NCBI GenBank assembly: GCA_015499995.1
Contig: JADNRV010000113.1
Location: 108,681 to 172,680 of the forward strand
Source of the DNA: Flammula alnicola
Lineage: Eukaryota > Basidiomycota > Agaricomycetes > Agaricales > Strophariaceae
DNA length: 64,000 nucleotides
Reading direction: 5' to 3'
The notes beneath the pieces were generated by a model. It was not told the origin of the DNA. It made no database searches and was given only the letters and a program-made list of their open reading frames with translations. A program made the position numbers and the translations under genes. Positions 53,091 through 64,000 of this stretch are shown here, piece by piece; the stretch's first letter is position 1; every line of letters begins with the position of its first letter.

Positions 53091-54771
53091 ATGTCTTGCG
53101 ATCCCCTCGTTGACGACATCGAGTTCCCCCTGACTCCTCCTGATCTACCGACTGTAGACAACCTCCGTCTATTCAATTCCAAAGCCCCGGTTTCAACACT
53201 CCATGACGACATTTTGTCGAGAGTATTCATGTTCAACGCCTCTCTCGATTTCGAACGCACACATCGTCCGAGCCAGACAACACGAAAGACGTCGCAAGTG
53301 TTCCATAAATGGAGGCAGGTCACGCTCGGATTCCCGATGATCTGGGCGGCCTCTTTGGATTTTGGGGATCCCTTGCTATGGATAGAGGAAGTAATTTCGC
53401 GTGGATCTGCCCCTCTCAACGTTGTTGTCCCATCAATAACCAGTCCGAATCCGAAGATGCCGTGGCATGGGATGGTTGACAGTGGGTCCCTTCTTAACTT
53501 GCTGGATGATCTTTCAGAGGGAATCAATATCGCGGACGACATCTTCAACTTGGCTTTACCACTCATTAACAGATCCCGTATATTAGCCATTAAAACCAAC
53601 AAATCACAATGGGAGAGTTTGGCGCCAGCTTTAACGCAACCGTTGCCCAACTTACGGTCCTTTTCTCTCCTTCGCGAGATTTATCACGAGCAAGAGGACT
53701 TAGCATTGCCCACAACCCTATTCGCGGGACCTGCTCCTCATCTTCGAACATTCCATCTCCGAGGATTCATATGCCAACCTGAATACCTTTCCATCCAAAA
53801 TCTCACCTCACTCTTAGTAGCGGGTACATGTGCCCGCATGAGGTCTCGCGCACCTCGGGGCCTTACAGCTGTAGCGTGGCTGCGCGCCCTTAAAGGCATG
53901 CCGAAACTCAAAAACCTCGAGCTCGCGTACTGTGTCTGGGAAACTACAGGCGAGACATTGCCCCCCCTTGCCCACCGAGGATGTCAATCTGCCGCAGCTC
54001 GAATCTGTCAAGCTCGTCGGAGACCTTGCACCCTGCAGCGTGATCCTCGCCTACCTCAAAGTTCCTTCAGACTGCAATATAGATATCAGCTGCCTCGACA
54101 TCACTGTCTACGACCACTTCCGCTTACTGACGCCGACTCTTGCCCGAATGCTGAGATCTTTGGGGGCAATGTCCAAAGAAGAATCCATTTCATTGTCGAT
54201 CTATTTTACAGCTCTCTTATTGCATAACCCCTATCATCACCGATCAGGAAAAGGTCGCTTCTTTGTCCGGTGGTCCACTCAAAATTTCACAAACACACTT
54301 CTTCCCCTCCTTTCCCTCCTACAAATCGTCGGTTCAGACACAAATGACCTTACCCTCACCAATCTCGAGCCTCCAGTTGTCACAGGACGCCTAGTTGTCG
54401 ACATTTTACTTTCCTTCCCGAAAGTCGAGACTCTGCGCATGAGTAAAATTTATACGTTCCACTATCTACTTCCGCTGCTCAGTGCTCGTATCAACAACTC
54501 AGAAATAGGAGATCAACTTGTGCTCCTCCCTCGTCTGACCAACATTTCATTATTTGGCACCCCTTTCGGTGACGATCTCAGTAGCGACCAACTTTCCACG
54601 GAAGACCTCCTTAACTTGTTGCGCCAACGAGCAGAGATGGGAGTGCCAATTAGTACTGTTAAATTCGAGAACTGCGACGGCTCGGGTTTTGAAGAAGGCA
54701 TTGGAAAAATAGAGCAACTTGGTGTTCTTGTTGATTTGGAAGAACCACACAGGTCGCTAGAGGACCATTAG
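53091..54771 (+). CDS. F-box-like protein, MSYDP family, paralogue D (frame break)
   Basis: Starts MSCDPLVDDIEFPLTPPD and keeps the F-box-like segment, SQVFHKWRQ and the LRR-like first half. At a run of seven C (53961-53967), where A and C have six C in a related context, the frame shifts. The correct continuation (LPTEDVNLPQLESVKLVGDL through to VKFENCDGSGFEEGIGKIEQ) runs in the next frame to the stop at 54771. Its second half is nearly identical to A and its first half closer to B, suggesting gene conversion or a mosaic origin. One extra C is the only disabling difference I see, so either the copy is freshly inactivated or the base is an assembly error. Confidence 0.7.
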
Positions 54772-55230
54772 GTGTATTTTACTTGTCAGCCTTCTTCTAT
54801 AATGCAGGGAAACCCCACGCTTGTGACCGTCGTTCTGCTAAAGCTTATCAGGCAAGCCTCTTTGAGTTGCATGGGATAAAAACTCAAATCCCCAATCGAA
54901 ATTTTGAAATATTGTCGAGAATGGCACGAGGGTTCGAGTCTAAAGACTGGGCATTTGGGATTATAGGTATTCAGTTTCCAGTTAAATTTGCATTGACACT
55001 CGAGGTATTATCTCCCTGCGTTCCCGGAGACGACCTCTTTTCTCTCGAGAACGCGAGCGCGCAGCCTTGACGCGCCTCTTCAGATCACCTTATCTAGGCA
55101 ATGGGGAACGTGAGCAGAAGTAATGTCCTATGTACGTTCGTTGTATGTAAGATGTGTATACAGGCACAAAAAAATCCCCCAAAAATCCCAGAAACGATGG
55201 TAAGTATAGGTAGGTATGAATCAACGGTCC
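54772..55230. repeat. 3' flank of paralogue D
   Basis: Matches 42526-42980 and, in its first half, 25128-25420 and 27204-27385. The similarity to 42980 ends at about 55220, marking the right edge of the duplicated block. Confidence 0.8.
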
Positions 55231-55401
55231 AAGGCCAAAGGCGGGCAGCTACATGGAGTAAATGCAAGTATGATAAAGTCAACTATGTTTCTAAAGAGTA
55301 CATTGATCAAACATGTAGAAGTGTACTTTGCAGAGCTCAGCGCTCAGTCATGAGTCCGTTCGGCGTCCAAAGAGACGATCAGTGAGTATTTTTGAGGCTC
55401 A

Positions 55402-58195
55402 TTAACGTCGGCTGGGCGGGGGTGTGATGGCGGCTGGCAATGCCGCGTCGACGCCTCCAGTACATCCGGTGGGTACAGGAACAGCAAGCGCGTTCCACGG
55501 GTCAGGATAGTTACAACCGGGAATGGGCGTCGGGCCAGATTGACTGTCATTTGGGTTGAACCATCCATCGTCACCAGAACTGATAGGCTTTCCCTTCGTG
55601 TCTGTGAAAGTCGGCGCTGGCAGAGTGGCGATAGACCCAGTGGAAGTGTAAACGGGCAAGGGGCCGACTGGCGTGCTCTGAAGATTGGCAGGCGGGTATG
55701 GGTATTGTGCAGTCTGGGCTGCTGCAATCGTGCCTGCGCCAGCACCACCCGTCATCCACGAGTCGTAGGTTCCATCAAACACTGGTCCGGATGAGGGACC
55801 GCATTTGCCAATCGCTGTCCTGGGGTCAGTCGGCATCCAACCTTGTTGAAGACCAAGTTGGTATGACCATAGAGGCGACTCGACGATTCCAGCAGTGGAA
55901 TTGGCGACCTATCCGAAAGAAGGTTTCGACAGGTGTGAGCACGGAAAAGGCAACAACGTCGTCAATAAAAAAAACGCACCTTCCAAGTCCAGAAGAACCA
56001 ATCCCGAAGCGAATCCATACTGGCCTCCGCAAATGCTTGAATACCTGCCTTGGTTCCAGCAGTCCAGTTGGTGGAGTCTTGCCAGTCCGAGCAATTGCCG
56101 CCATAGGTTGGGGTGCCGCCAACGCTCCTCAAGAACAAACCGCAATCATTGATTCCATTGCTCCATTCGCCAGCAAACGTAACTCCAAACCCAGTTCGAC
56201 TACATGAAGAATATCAGTCTGTTACTTTTAGGCTGATAAGATACATGGCTTGCCTTCTGTTCGTGTAGGAAGCCAATACATTGCAGGCTGTCTGTGGCCA
56301 GGTTCCACCAGCGTTCGGACCAACACCAGTATCAATGGGAGCAAGGGCGGGTCCTCCGCCAAAGGCAAAGTAAGGATGCATATCTAAAGCCATCCGATCC
56401 GATCCACTCATGAAACCAGCCCATGGACTAGGGTCAGCCCCTTCGAATCCATCGTGAATGCTAATGAACGGTCCTTTGCCCTCGCCAACACCAGTAATGC
56501 CGCGTATCATATCATAGACTTCGACATAGCTTCAAATTGCGCATCAGGTGCTGGAATCGAGAAAAATACGAGAACAGACTCACAAGCTACGCAGCTCAGT
56601 GACTCCGATTTCAGAAATCAGGGCCTCGTTCATGATACCGAATACCGGGACGACATCCTTCCACTCAGGCTGAGATATGAACTCGGTGATGATACGAATA
56701 TAATTCATCGCCCGCTGGGCGTTGGCCATTCCCATAACGCCCATGAGGAAGTTGACTTGGCCTCCCTTTCCTGAGTGGTTGTATCCTGAACGTCGTTGTG
56801 AGATATAACCCCTGTCCTCGGGCTTGGAAAAGGGACAGACCGTTTTGTGATCCTGGGATGGTGTGCAGGTCGAACTTAACGCGGATACCATACTTCCTAC
56901 ACCATTGGAGAGCTTGAACGATGTATCTGCGCACGAGAGCGTGAATTAAGTGGTCGACGGCCGTCGAAGATGCAATCTCCTTACTTCCAAGAAGTCTTGG
57001 CGAGGAAAGGTTCATTTCCCCACTTGTCAACGGCCCAAAAGGGAATTGGCAATCTAACCCAGTTCAACCCAGCGCCCGCAATCTCCGCGATATCTTGTTC
57101 GGTCTGGGGTCGAAGATCGAAGACAATCAGGTATGTCACATCACCGACGAAGATAATCCATTGCACTCACGATAAAAGTCTTATAATGGTCCTCGAGCTG
57201 GTTTAAACCACCGTTGGCAGTATCAGCCGCCATCAAGGTACTGAGGCTCCACTCGTCGGTAGCGCCGGGGTATTTTTGGTATAGCACTGGGGTAATAAAA
57301 GGCTCGAGCACGAACCAGCCACCAAGGTTGACACTAGAAGACATGATGATAATCAATTAGGTGTTTTGCGGCGGTAGATGTATTGCTTGCGTACCCATAT
57401 ATACGATTTGTACCAAAGTTCCAACTCTGGTTGAGAGGCGGAGTCCATGAGTTTGGATACGCATTGTTGTTGTAAGGATCGTTGGAGTCGGCATACCCTG
57501 GCAAAAAAAGACGGCGTCAGAATTTGGGTCAAGGCGTCGATCTTTCATCAAGGAAGCCTCGATAAAAATAGCTCATCTACATAGCAAAGTCGCACTTTAG
57601 GCGGTGGTCGAACAACCCAACAATCTCCGCCTCGCTAACGAAAACAAAAAAACTTACAAATTCCACCAAACTGGTTCCTGTAGGTAAAGGTTGACCCGTC
57701 GCCGGCTTTGACGGTCGATCCATCACCTCCAGTAATCGCTTCTGCTGATATTGGAGTGGTCGGGCTCTCACCGCCACCGCCAGCAGTAGTTGGACCTGCA
57801 GCTGGTGCAGGTTGCTGCGCCATCGACGAAGAGTGTGGCTTAATAACAGTCAAATATACAGGTAGCATGACCGCAAGAGCCACTACCACGAGAGCAAAGC
57901 AGGCAATGAAGATGAGAAGGAGTGGACGGCGTTTGGCTTTAGTATCGGCTGCGCCGGGGTCTTCTTGCGGCAATGGTTGATACTTGCTTGCAAGAAGCAT
58001 CCCAGAATCATTAGGAGTTGCCTGCAGGAAGGTCTTAGAGTCTCGTGGCGATTCTGTCGTGGCGGGGGTGACTTTGGAGAGGTAGGGTGCATGAGGTTCG
58101 CGGACGGAAGAGGCAGAATCGTCGTTGGGTAAAGGAAAGTTGGCCGCGAGGGCGGCAGATTCGCTCGACACAACTGAGAAGGGCCGTTCAGCCAT
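55402..58195 (-). CDS. Membrane-anchored exo-beta-1,3-glucanase, GH5 (EXG type)
   Basis: Starts at 58195 (MAERPFSVVSSESAALAANF) with a cytosolic Ser/Pro-rich tail and one membrane segment (PLLLIFIACFALVVVALAVM, about residues 90-112), so it is a type II membrane protein. The GH5 barrel follows: VNLGGWFVLEPFITPVLYQK, GLNWVRLPIPFWAVD, VKFDLHTIPGSQNG, then the proton-donor loop FGIMNEAL (near 56625) and the nucleophile region TFAGEWSNG (near 56180). Such enzymes release glucose from beta-1,3-glucan during wall remodelling. The tail after the barrel is Pro/Gly/Ser-rich and ends AAITPPPSRR at 55402. About nine short introns; no frame break seen. Confidence 0.9.
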
Positions 58196-58202
58196 ATTTG
58201 CC

Positions 58203-58425
58203 TACTGGGGAATTTGGTGGTGGAGGAAAGAAAGAAAGATTCCTGCCGATTTCAACATGTTTTCTAGGGTATTAACGAAGGCAGAGACCACCAGCATCCA
58301 GTCGCTTGCGGAGTTTGTCGAACAAAGGACCCTTGAACCATTTGCAAACTTGAAAAGAATTCATTTGCCAATGCGTCCACCTTGCCTGCACTTGCCTGTC
58401 AGTACAAACAAAGCCACACTGATAA
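58203..58425 (+). repeat. Dispersed repeat, inverted partner of 11343-11523
   Basis: Begins within 10 bp of the glucanase start codon, so this repeat now forms part of that gene's upstream region. It contains about 40 bp (ACCCTTGAACCATTTGC and following) absent from the other copy. Confidence 0.7.
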
Positions 58426-58639
58426 CCCGTTGGAAGAATTGGAAGATGCCGTTGGAGCAGTCCAATCTGGCTGGAATCTAGGAAGCGTGGGCTTGGATGT
58501 GCGTCGAGCACGCCGTGTAGTAATACGTATAGCGTCGCAGGCAAGAGGTGCCGGTGAGGCCTTGAGGTGTGATTCAACCATGAGTTCCGCTGGCATCTAT
58601 CTACGGAAATGCACAGCCTCTGATCCTATCTAATCTAAT

Positions 58640-58810
58640 CTAGCTGAGGATCTCTGCGGTCGCTCGATGGTCCTCTTGCCGTGCTGGACTTCGGCGTTGA
58701 AACGTTGACCGGTCACCAGGGAAGCATTAAGATAGAGCGGCTTGGAGTTGTTGTTGAGTGGGTCTGGGTACACGAGTATGGAGATGTCCATTAGCTGTAT
58801 TTTATTTAGT
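58640..58810 (+). pseudogene. Tail fragment of an F-box-like gene
   Basis: Reads IERLGVVVEWVWVHEYGDVH in one frame, echoing the C-terminal block of the MSYDP family (KIEGLGVVVEW in paralogue E). No further part of the gene is recognisable upstream except the LRR-like repeat at 58203-58425. Confidence 0.5.
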
Positions 58811-59020
58811 TCGATGGTCTTCTTTCATAATATTATCTAGTCGGGACTTCATGCTCAAAGAACTAGGTGGTATTTCTATTCCAGCAAAACAACTACATAG
58901 GGTATTTATAATAAGAACAAAGTGCCTTGTGGACGTCGGATTTCTCGACACTTGGAGCAGTCAATATCCACTCTATGGAATGTTTCAAAGATACATATAA
59001 ATTGACCCTCGCACCTGTAA
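58811..59020. other. Intergenic
   Basis: About 210 bp of AT-rich sequence; nothing recognised. Confidence 0.4.
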
Positions 59021-62000
59021 TCAACTAATAAAGTACAACAAGAAATTGCGCTTCCCAATGGGCGATATAGGCGGCGTTAAGGAAGCGATATCGTCACGAA
59101 GAAGGACGGGAGCGAGAACGGTCGCTGGATCGAATAGCGGTCAGGCCATCTGCAAGGTGGGATGTTACGGAATGAGACTTACCAATACGCTCTGTTTGGT
59201 CTTCATTCTTGGAGGCTTGACAGATGTAATGCAAGAAGGCAGTGACAGAAATCCAGACCTATTGATATTTTGTTGGTAAGGATCGCATCGCGGACCGTCA
59301 ATTTTCATATCAGAAACAGGACGAACATTAACAGACGCTGGCGGTAGGGCATCGAGAAGCTAAGATGGAGATCATTAAGACCGCGTGTAAGGGAACGCAC
59401 GGTAAGACACACCTCGAATGCTTCATCACGATTGGTCATCTCCAGGCACCGCGTGTGCAACGGTGCAGGTATTATTGCGTCGGATAGAGACTCTAAAAGT
59501 TCCAGTAGTGTGGCAGCGAACGCAATAGGTATTTGCGGGTCTGAAGTTTCCGGCTTATACGGAAACTCGACCCCGTATCCAGACACTAGGGCAATAGAAA
59601 GATTCAATTCGACTTGTTGAGCAGAAAAATATCATCCTTACCTCTCTAATATTTTTCACGATATTTTCGTCGGCCCGAGCAAGGAACATGTCGCCCTGCC
59701 CAGTGTGAGTACATGAGATCGACCGAACAGTAGATGATCCAGTACCGCGTTGTAGTGTCCGTCATCATCCAATTGATGAGTCGCATTATCTCTCTGGGTG
59801 CATTGATCGAGTGATTCTCCGGGAGGAGGTCGTTGGGCGACTCCATCGATCTTATTGAGCCTCGGAGCCGAGTCAGTCGGGAGAGTTTGTTGGCGAAACA
59901 GGTATACTCTATCGCAGTAATTTAGCGCGCTCCCGATAATAAATTGATGTAAGGAAGAGGAAGAAACTGACGATATTCCCCTGACACCGATATAAAATGG
60001 TCCTTCCCATAACTGTATGCAAAATCAATGTCCCGCTCAAGTCTTTGGGTCTCAGATTGAGAATGGAGGCAATATTATTGTCGACGCAGGCGCTCAAGAT
60101 GATCTCTGTGACCTCGTCTGGAAGAAGTACCCCCTGGGAGATCGTCAGCGGTTAGACGGAGAATGCAGTGGAAAACTGACCATCATAGGATGGATATTTA
60201 ACCATTCAGGACCTAGAAGAAGATATAAAGGACTAGTGTTGGGGTTATGCACATATAGTCACTTACAAATTGGAGAATCGAGTTGAACGGGAACGAATCG
60301 GAAGGCACACGGACTCTGCGCAGACGAGTGAACGTTTGGAACGATTGCCAATGAACGTGATCCTCCTCCGACATGCCTTGCTCATATTCCGAACCTTGAT
60401 CTTCCGTTCTACTGGGATTCCATACCTTTGCATAAGGTAAATTGAGTCTCATTGACGGTATGAAAATGCAAGGAAAGGACTTACGAAATCTTTTCGAAGT
60501 CTACGTAGGTATCATCGATCTTTAGGCCTCCCCGGTCATGTGTGCTTTCGCCATCAAGATGTTGGACATCAGTCAACAACTTCCGGACGTTTGCTTGAAG
60601 CATTTCTACATCGTATACGTCGACCTATTCCTCTCACATCAGCAAGGTGTTAACGAGGGAGGATGAGACTGAACATACATCCACAGAAAAATCAGCGGCA
60701 ACAGACCGATGATCGCTCATGTTAATCTGCGGATGACTAGTGTACGAAAGTTGATCTACTTCGCATGTTGGTCCATGCATGTACAGGATTCGATCCGTCC
60801 ACGCAGGCTTTCTCCTAAAATCACATACGCATCAGCCATCTGAGCCTTCCGGTACGAACCCACACTTACTTGAGATCATAGCCCAACTTGTCCATCGTCA
60901 AGCCTGGGCTAAACCGATACGTTCTACGAGGAAAAAGGAATCAAACTAGTCGGCCATGTCGGAAAGACGAAAGACGTACGGCACGTGCGTAATAGGCGCC
61001 TCGTGGAATCCCTCAAACGCTTTCTTGTCGTCCATAGATTTCTTAAGCTGCCCAATCCGCAATAAGAATGCTGCCGATTAACCGATACCCGATATCATGG
61101 TTTACTGACTTGATCAAATCGGAGTAAAGCTTTCAACTTGGACCCGTTTTCCCATTCATCGTCGCGGAGGATTCTCCTTATCGACGTGTCTGGAATATCG
61201 ACTCTGTAGTTCAAGTCTAATCCATACACGTCATTAAAGCACGCGAACTCGGAATCAAGTCGAATACGCACCTCCCTATGTAACAATATGGATAGAGAAG
61301 GTGGTCAGATATGTAGATAAACAAAATAACACTTATATTGAACCTACCATCCAAAATAGCACGTCCGTTTCGTACACGCTTAACGGCGGGGGCAGCCACA
61401 CCGCCGACGTCATTGACGTATCCACAACCGCATGGTCATCGCCCCCTTCGGTCTCCGCCACAGGCGAAGAGGAGCGTGGCGCGACACCCTCAAAGCTCAA
61501 CCTCCTCGAGAGGTCCTGAAAATCCGAGTTCCGCTTATCCACCATTTCATCAAATGCAGCTAGGTGTGCGTTCACAAAGGTGAGTGTCGTCGCTCCTGGG
61601 GAACGGATGGACGGCTTCCTCGCAGCGGTGGAAACGGGAGGGGTGAAGGATAAACGGACGGCGATGCCTCCTTTGTTTCCCTAAATAATGACCGACGGAG
61701 TTAATGACGGGAATATGTGGCAAGGTGTTCGAGCAAACCATGACGCCCAGAATGCCAGCCCCAGCAGCAGAGGTTTTGATTTCTCCGAAACAATCTTTAA
61801 GTGCCTTTTTCACGAAAATCACAAGAAGCATCCCAACTAACTGCTTCGAAACGAGCTGCATGTGCAAGAAGAGTGATATTCCATGAAAAAATTCCAACAT
61901 GCGCAGAAAGACAATTGACCTTTTCGTATTTCACTGCCTTTTCTCCTAACGAAGCGATGACGGCAAGGCACCACGCGTCTTCTCTGACTGTCCCAGTTGA

Positions 62001-63450
62001 ATATATCAAGGCCTCCGTTGAAAGGTCAAGCTCCTGAAACCCCAGGACGAGAATGTCGGGATCATCTGGGTCAGAGGTATCAACCCGTAATGACTGTTCC
62101 TCTTTTTCCTTCTCCTCGGTTGAGGCAGCGGACTTGGGTTTGTGAAGAACTAATCGAGCTCATCAACGTTATTTTGTTTGAAAAGATGTCGGCAAACGTA
62201 CTCCGGTCAAAAGGATTCACGACGACCTCCCCGAGAGAGATCGGTGATACCTTGCTCGTCGGCGGGAGTGATGGTGATCCATCATCAACCGCAGTTTTCT
62301 TGACCGTATTAACGTTCTTCTGCACCCAAGCGGATAGGTCCTGAGAGGGCATCTTCCCGTTGACATTGAAAGTACCCAGTCGCAAGCTGCGCCCACATCA
62401 TTACGCTCAGTGCCCGGAGTAAAATAATATCCAAATCACACTCACCTCAAATTCCTTCGACCTATTCTTGACATCCCTCTAGCTTTGGCGCGAATCCAGT
62501 CGTCCCTTATTATTTGAGCGTCTTCATGGTCATCTCCCGTGAGTCCTGCGCATGCTGGGGACAGGCGTTCCGATAGTGGCCGATTAACCTGGCGTAAATC
62601 CTGAGGCATTGAGGTCACTGGTAGACAGAAGCTCTAGCAGATCCACCACTATTAGCCCACGAAGCAAAGACGTACGAGTAGCAATCGTCATGCGTTTCTC
62701 GAAATATGGCTTCAGCCAGCTGAAGTGGGTTGTCGATGAAGCGAGGTTGACCACAGCATTAGCATCGACATCTGGATTATTATGCGGACGGTGATGATGG
62801 GGCCAATTATAGAACAGAAACGTTTAGAAAACGATCAGTTGGTATGACAGCAGGATTAGGAAACCGACCCGACACTTCTTTGAGGCGCTTGCACTCGGTA
62901 ACTAAACTGCGCAAGCTTTGGACATCGTAGGTGAAGAACGTCGGGGGCTGCATATCATCCTGGATTCCTTCTGCGGGTGTCACAGTGAGAGTGATGACTG
63001 CATAAAACACCTCAGCTGCATATTAGATCCCAGAATGTCTAGCTCTTCTCACCAGAACGCGGTTGCTCTAATAGGGACGTCGATGACTTCGCTGGTCGAA
63101 GATCGATAGTTCCACGACGCATCTGGCTGATAACAATTGAGAATTCTCCATAGATTGGAAGAACACGCTGTATATCGAGCTCGTCTGGCCGCCCGTTGAG
63201 ACCCGACTTGTATTTGCAAATAAACAGACTAGAACCACATAAACAGCGTTCCCAGTTATTCGGTAGCCCAACTAGACACACACCTTCCTTCTTCAGTAAG
63301 GTCCCAATCATCCTTATGAGATACCACGGCCAAAACCCGTCTATTATGTGCGTCTTGATTCTCGGAAGTAGTCACCAGAGTCGCCTCCAGAACTACCGTG
63401 GCCTCATCCGGCGACCTCAAAAGGTCTCGAAGTAGAGTAATAGCAGTCAT
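59021..63450 (-). CDS. OCRL/INPP5B-like inositol polyphosphate 5-phosphatase
   Basis: A long multi-exon gene starting at 63450 (MTAITLLRDLLRSPDEATVV). An N-terminal PH-like part (CKYKSGLNGRPDELDIQRVL) is followed by the 5-phosphatase domain: RLGTFNVNGKMPSQDLSAWV, ILVLGFQELDLSTEAL, DLNYRVDIP, KPAWTDRILYMHGP and SDHRSV, the catalytic and substrate motifs in the expected order. Next come a beta-rich ASH-type domain (SFQTFTRLRRVRVPSDSFPF; LRPKDLSGTLILHTVMGRD) and a C-terminal RhoGAP-like helical domain (PIAFAATLLELLESLSDAII). Human OCRL has the same order. These enzymes remove the 5-phosphate from PI(4,5)P2 on endosomes and Golgi. The stop is at 59021-59023. Near 62595 the frame changes without a clear intron, so one exon boundary or base is uncertain. 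Confidence 0.87.
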
Positions 63451-63783
63451 GCCACGTAAGGATAGCTAGCGGTGTGAGCGAACACCACAAAGTGTACATT
63501 GACGTCGGGACGCACCCACGATGTGTACCTTTGCGGTGTCGGGGATCAGTGGATCAATTCCATTCCTGGAAACTAGCGGCTACGTAATTGGGGGCCAGAC
63601 TGCAACGCTATTTTTACGGTGACAAAGAATCAAATGGCATTCTCATCAAACATAAGTATTCTGGATCCAGGATAATAGCTTCGTGCACAGAGTCTCATGG
63701 CATTATTAGTATACATTTTTGGGTTCCTCCAATCCCTATAGGTGATTATCCTCTGTATTCTACTCGAGTATATGACAAGAAAA
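63451..63783. other. Intergenic between the 5-phosphatase and cyclophilin-40-like genes
   Basis: About 330 bp; promoter side of the 5-phosphatase and 3' side of the next gene. No element identified. Confidence 0.4.
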
Positions 63784-64000
63784 TCACGCAAACATCTTCT
63801 TGAACTGCTTCTTTTCCTTGTCTCTCTTCTCTTTTCGCTGCTGTCTAATCTTGGCCAGCTCATTCACGATGGCGGCATCCTCGGGACAAGTTGGCTAGCC
63901 TCGACGAGATCGTGCTCCGCTTTATCCTCGTCTTTCATGTAAGTATGAGCCACTGCACGGCGGTAAAGTGCTTTGGCTAGACGCGATTCGTGATTAGGCT
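63784..64000 (-). CDS. Cyclophilin-40-like (CPR6 type) C-terminal TPR end, partial
   Basis: The visible end reads LAKALYRRAVAHTYMKDEDK, then EHDLVEASQLVP, and after a one-base break near 63883 continues IVNELAKIRQQRKEKRDKEK and ends KKMFA. The TPR helix followed by a basic RKEKRDKEKK tail is characteristic of cyclophilin-40 family Hsp90 co-chaperones. The isomerase domain would lie beyond the window. FKBP-type TPR immunophilins are the alternative. Confidence 0.65.

Overview
This window is eukaryotic and almost certainly from a mushroom-forming basidiomycete (Agaricomycetes). Its housekeeping genes carry many 45-70 nt GT-AG introns, genes on both strands alternate with short spacers, and it holds an expanded F-box-like family and transposon types common in these fungi. 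I cannot name the species.

Layout. The left 20 kb is mostly ordinary: BRO1/Vps31 (partial, broken frame), MIC10, SPT5, an F-box/LRR gene, one F-box-like paralogue (E), a SANT/coiled-coil gene, a remnant of another F-box-like paralogue (F), a DJ-1/PARK7 homologue and a small Stm1/HABP4-type RNA-binding protein. Around 20-23 kb is an intact tRNA-dihydrouridine synthase 1 gene (DUS1), followed by F-box-like paralogues A and B in tandem. From about 29.5 to 55.2 kb the same arrangement (DUS1, then paralogues C and D) is present as a second, degraded copy that has been split open by several insertions. The right end is ordinary again: a membrane-anchored GH5 exo-beta-1,3-glucanase, an OCRL-like inositol polyphosphate 5-phosphatase and the 3' end of a cyclophilin-40-like gene.

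The most interesting content is in the duplicated half. Because copy 1 keeps uninterrupted versions of the same DNA, five insertions can be delimited by comparing filled and empty sites: 27386-28085 (8-bp target duplication), 30352-37642, 37980-39049 (9-bp), 39422-40495 (7-bp) and 43119-52908. Two of these, 7.3 and 9.8 kb long, share the terminus CATCAGCAAA and show no recognisable transposase. The 9.8 kb one carries two divergent host-like gene 5' halves with their shared promoter region, resembling gene capture by a Pack-type element. It was later hit by a full-length, apparently intact Ty1/copia element whose two LTRs look identical. The 7.3 kb one holds dense CAACCTA/TAGGTTG repeats, reiterated intron-like units and a nested hAT-type foldback MITE with a perfect 8-bp duplication.

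Caution on quality: at least nine single-base reading-frame breaks lie in or beside short homopolymer or G/C-rich runs (six of them in BRO1). Uncorrected indels in the assembly are a likely cause, so frame-broken genes here should not be called pseudogenes on that evidence alone.
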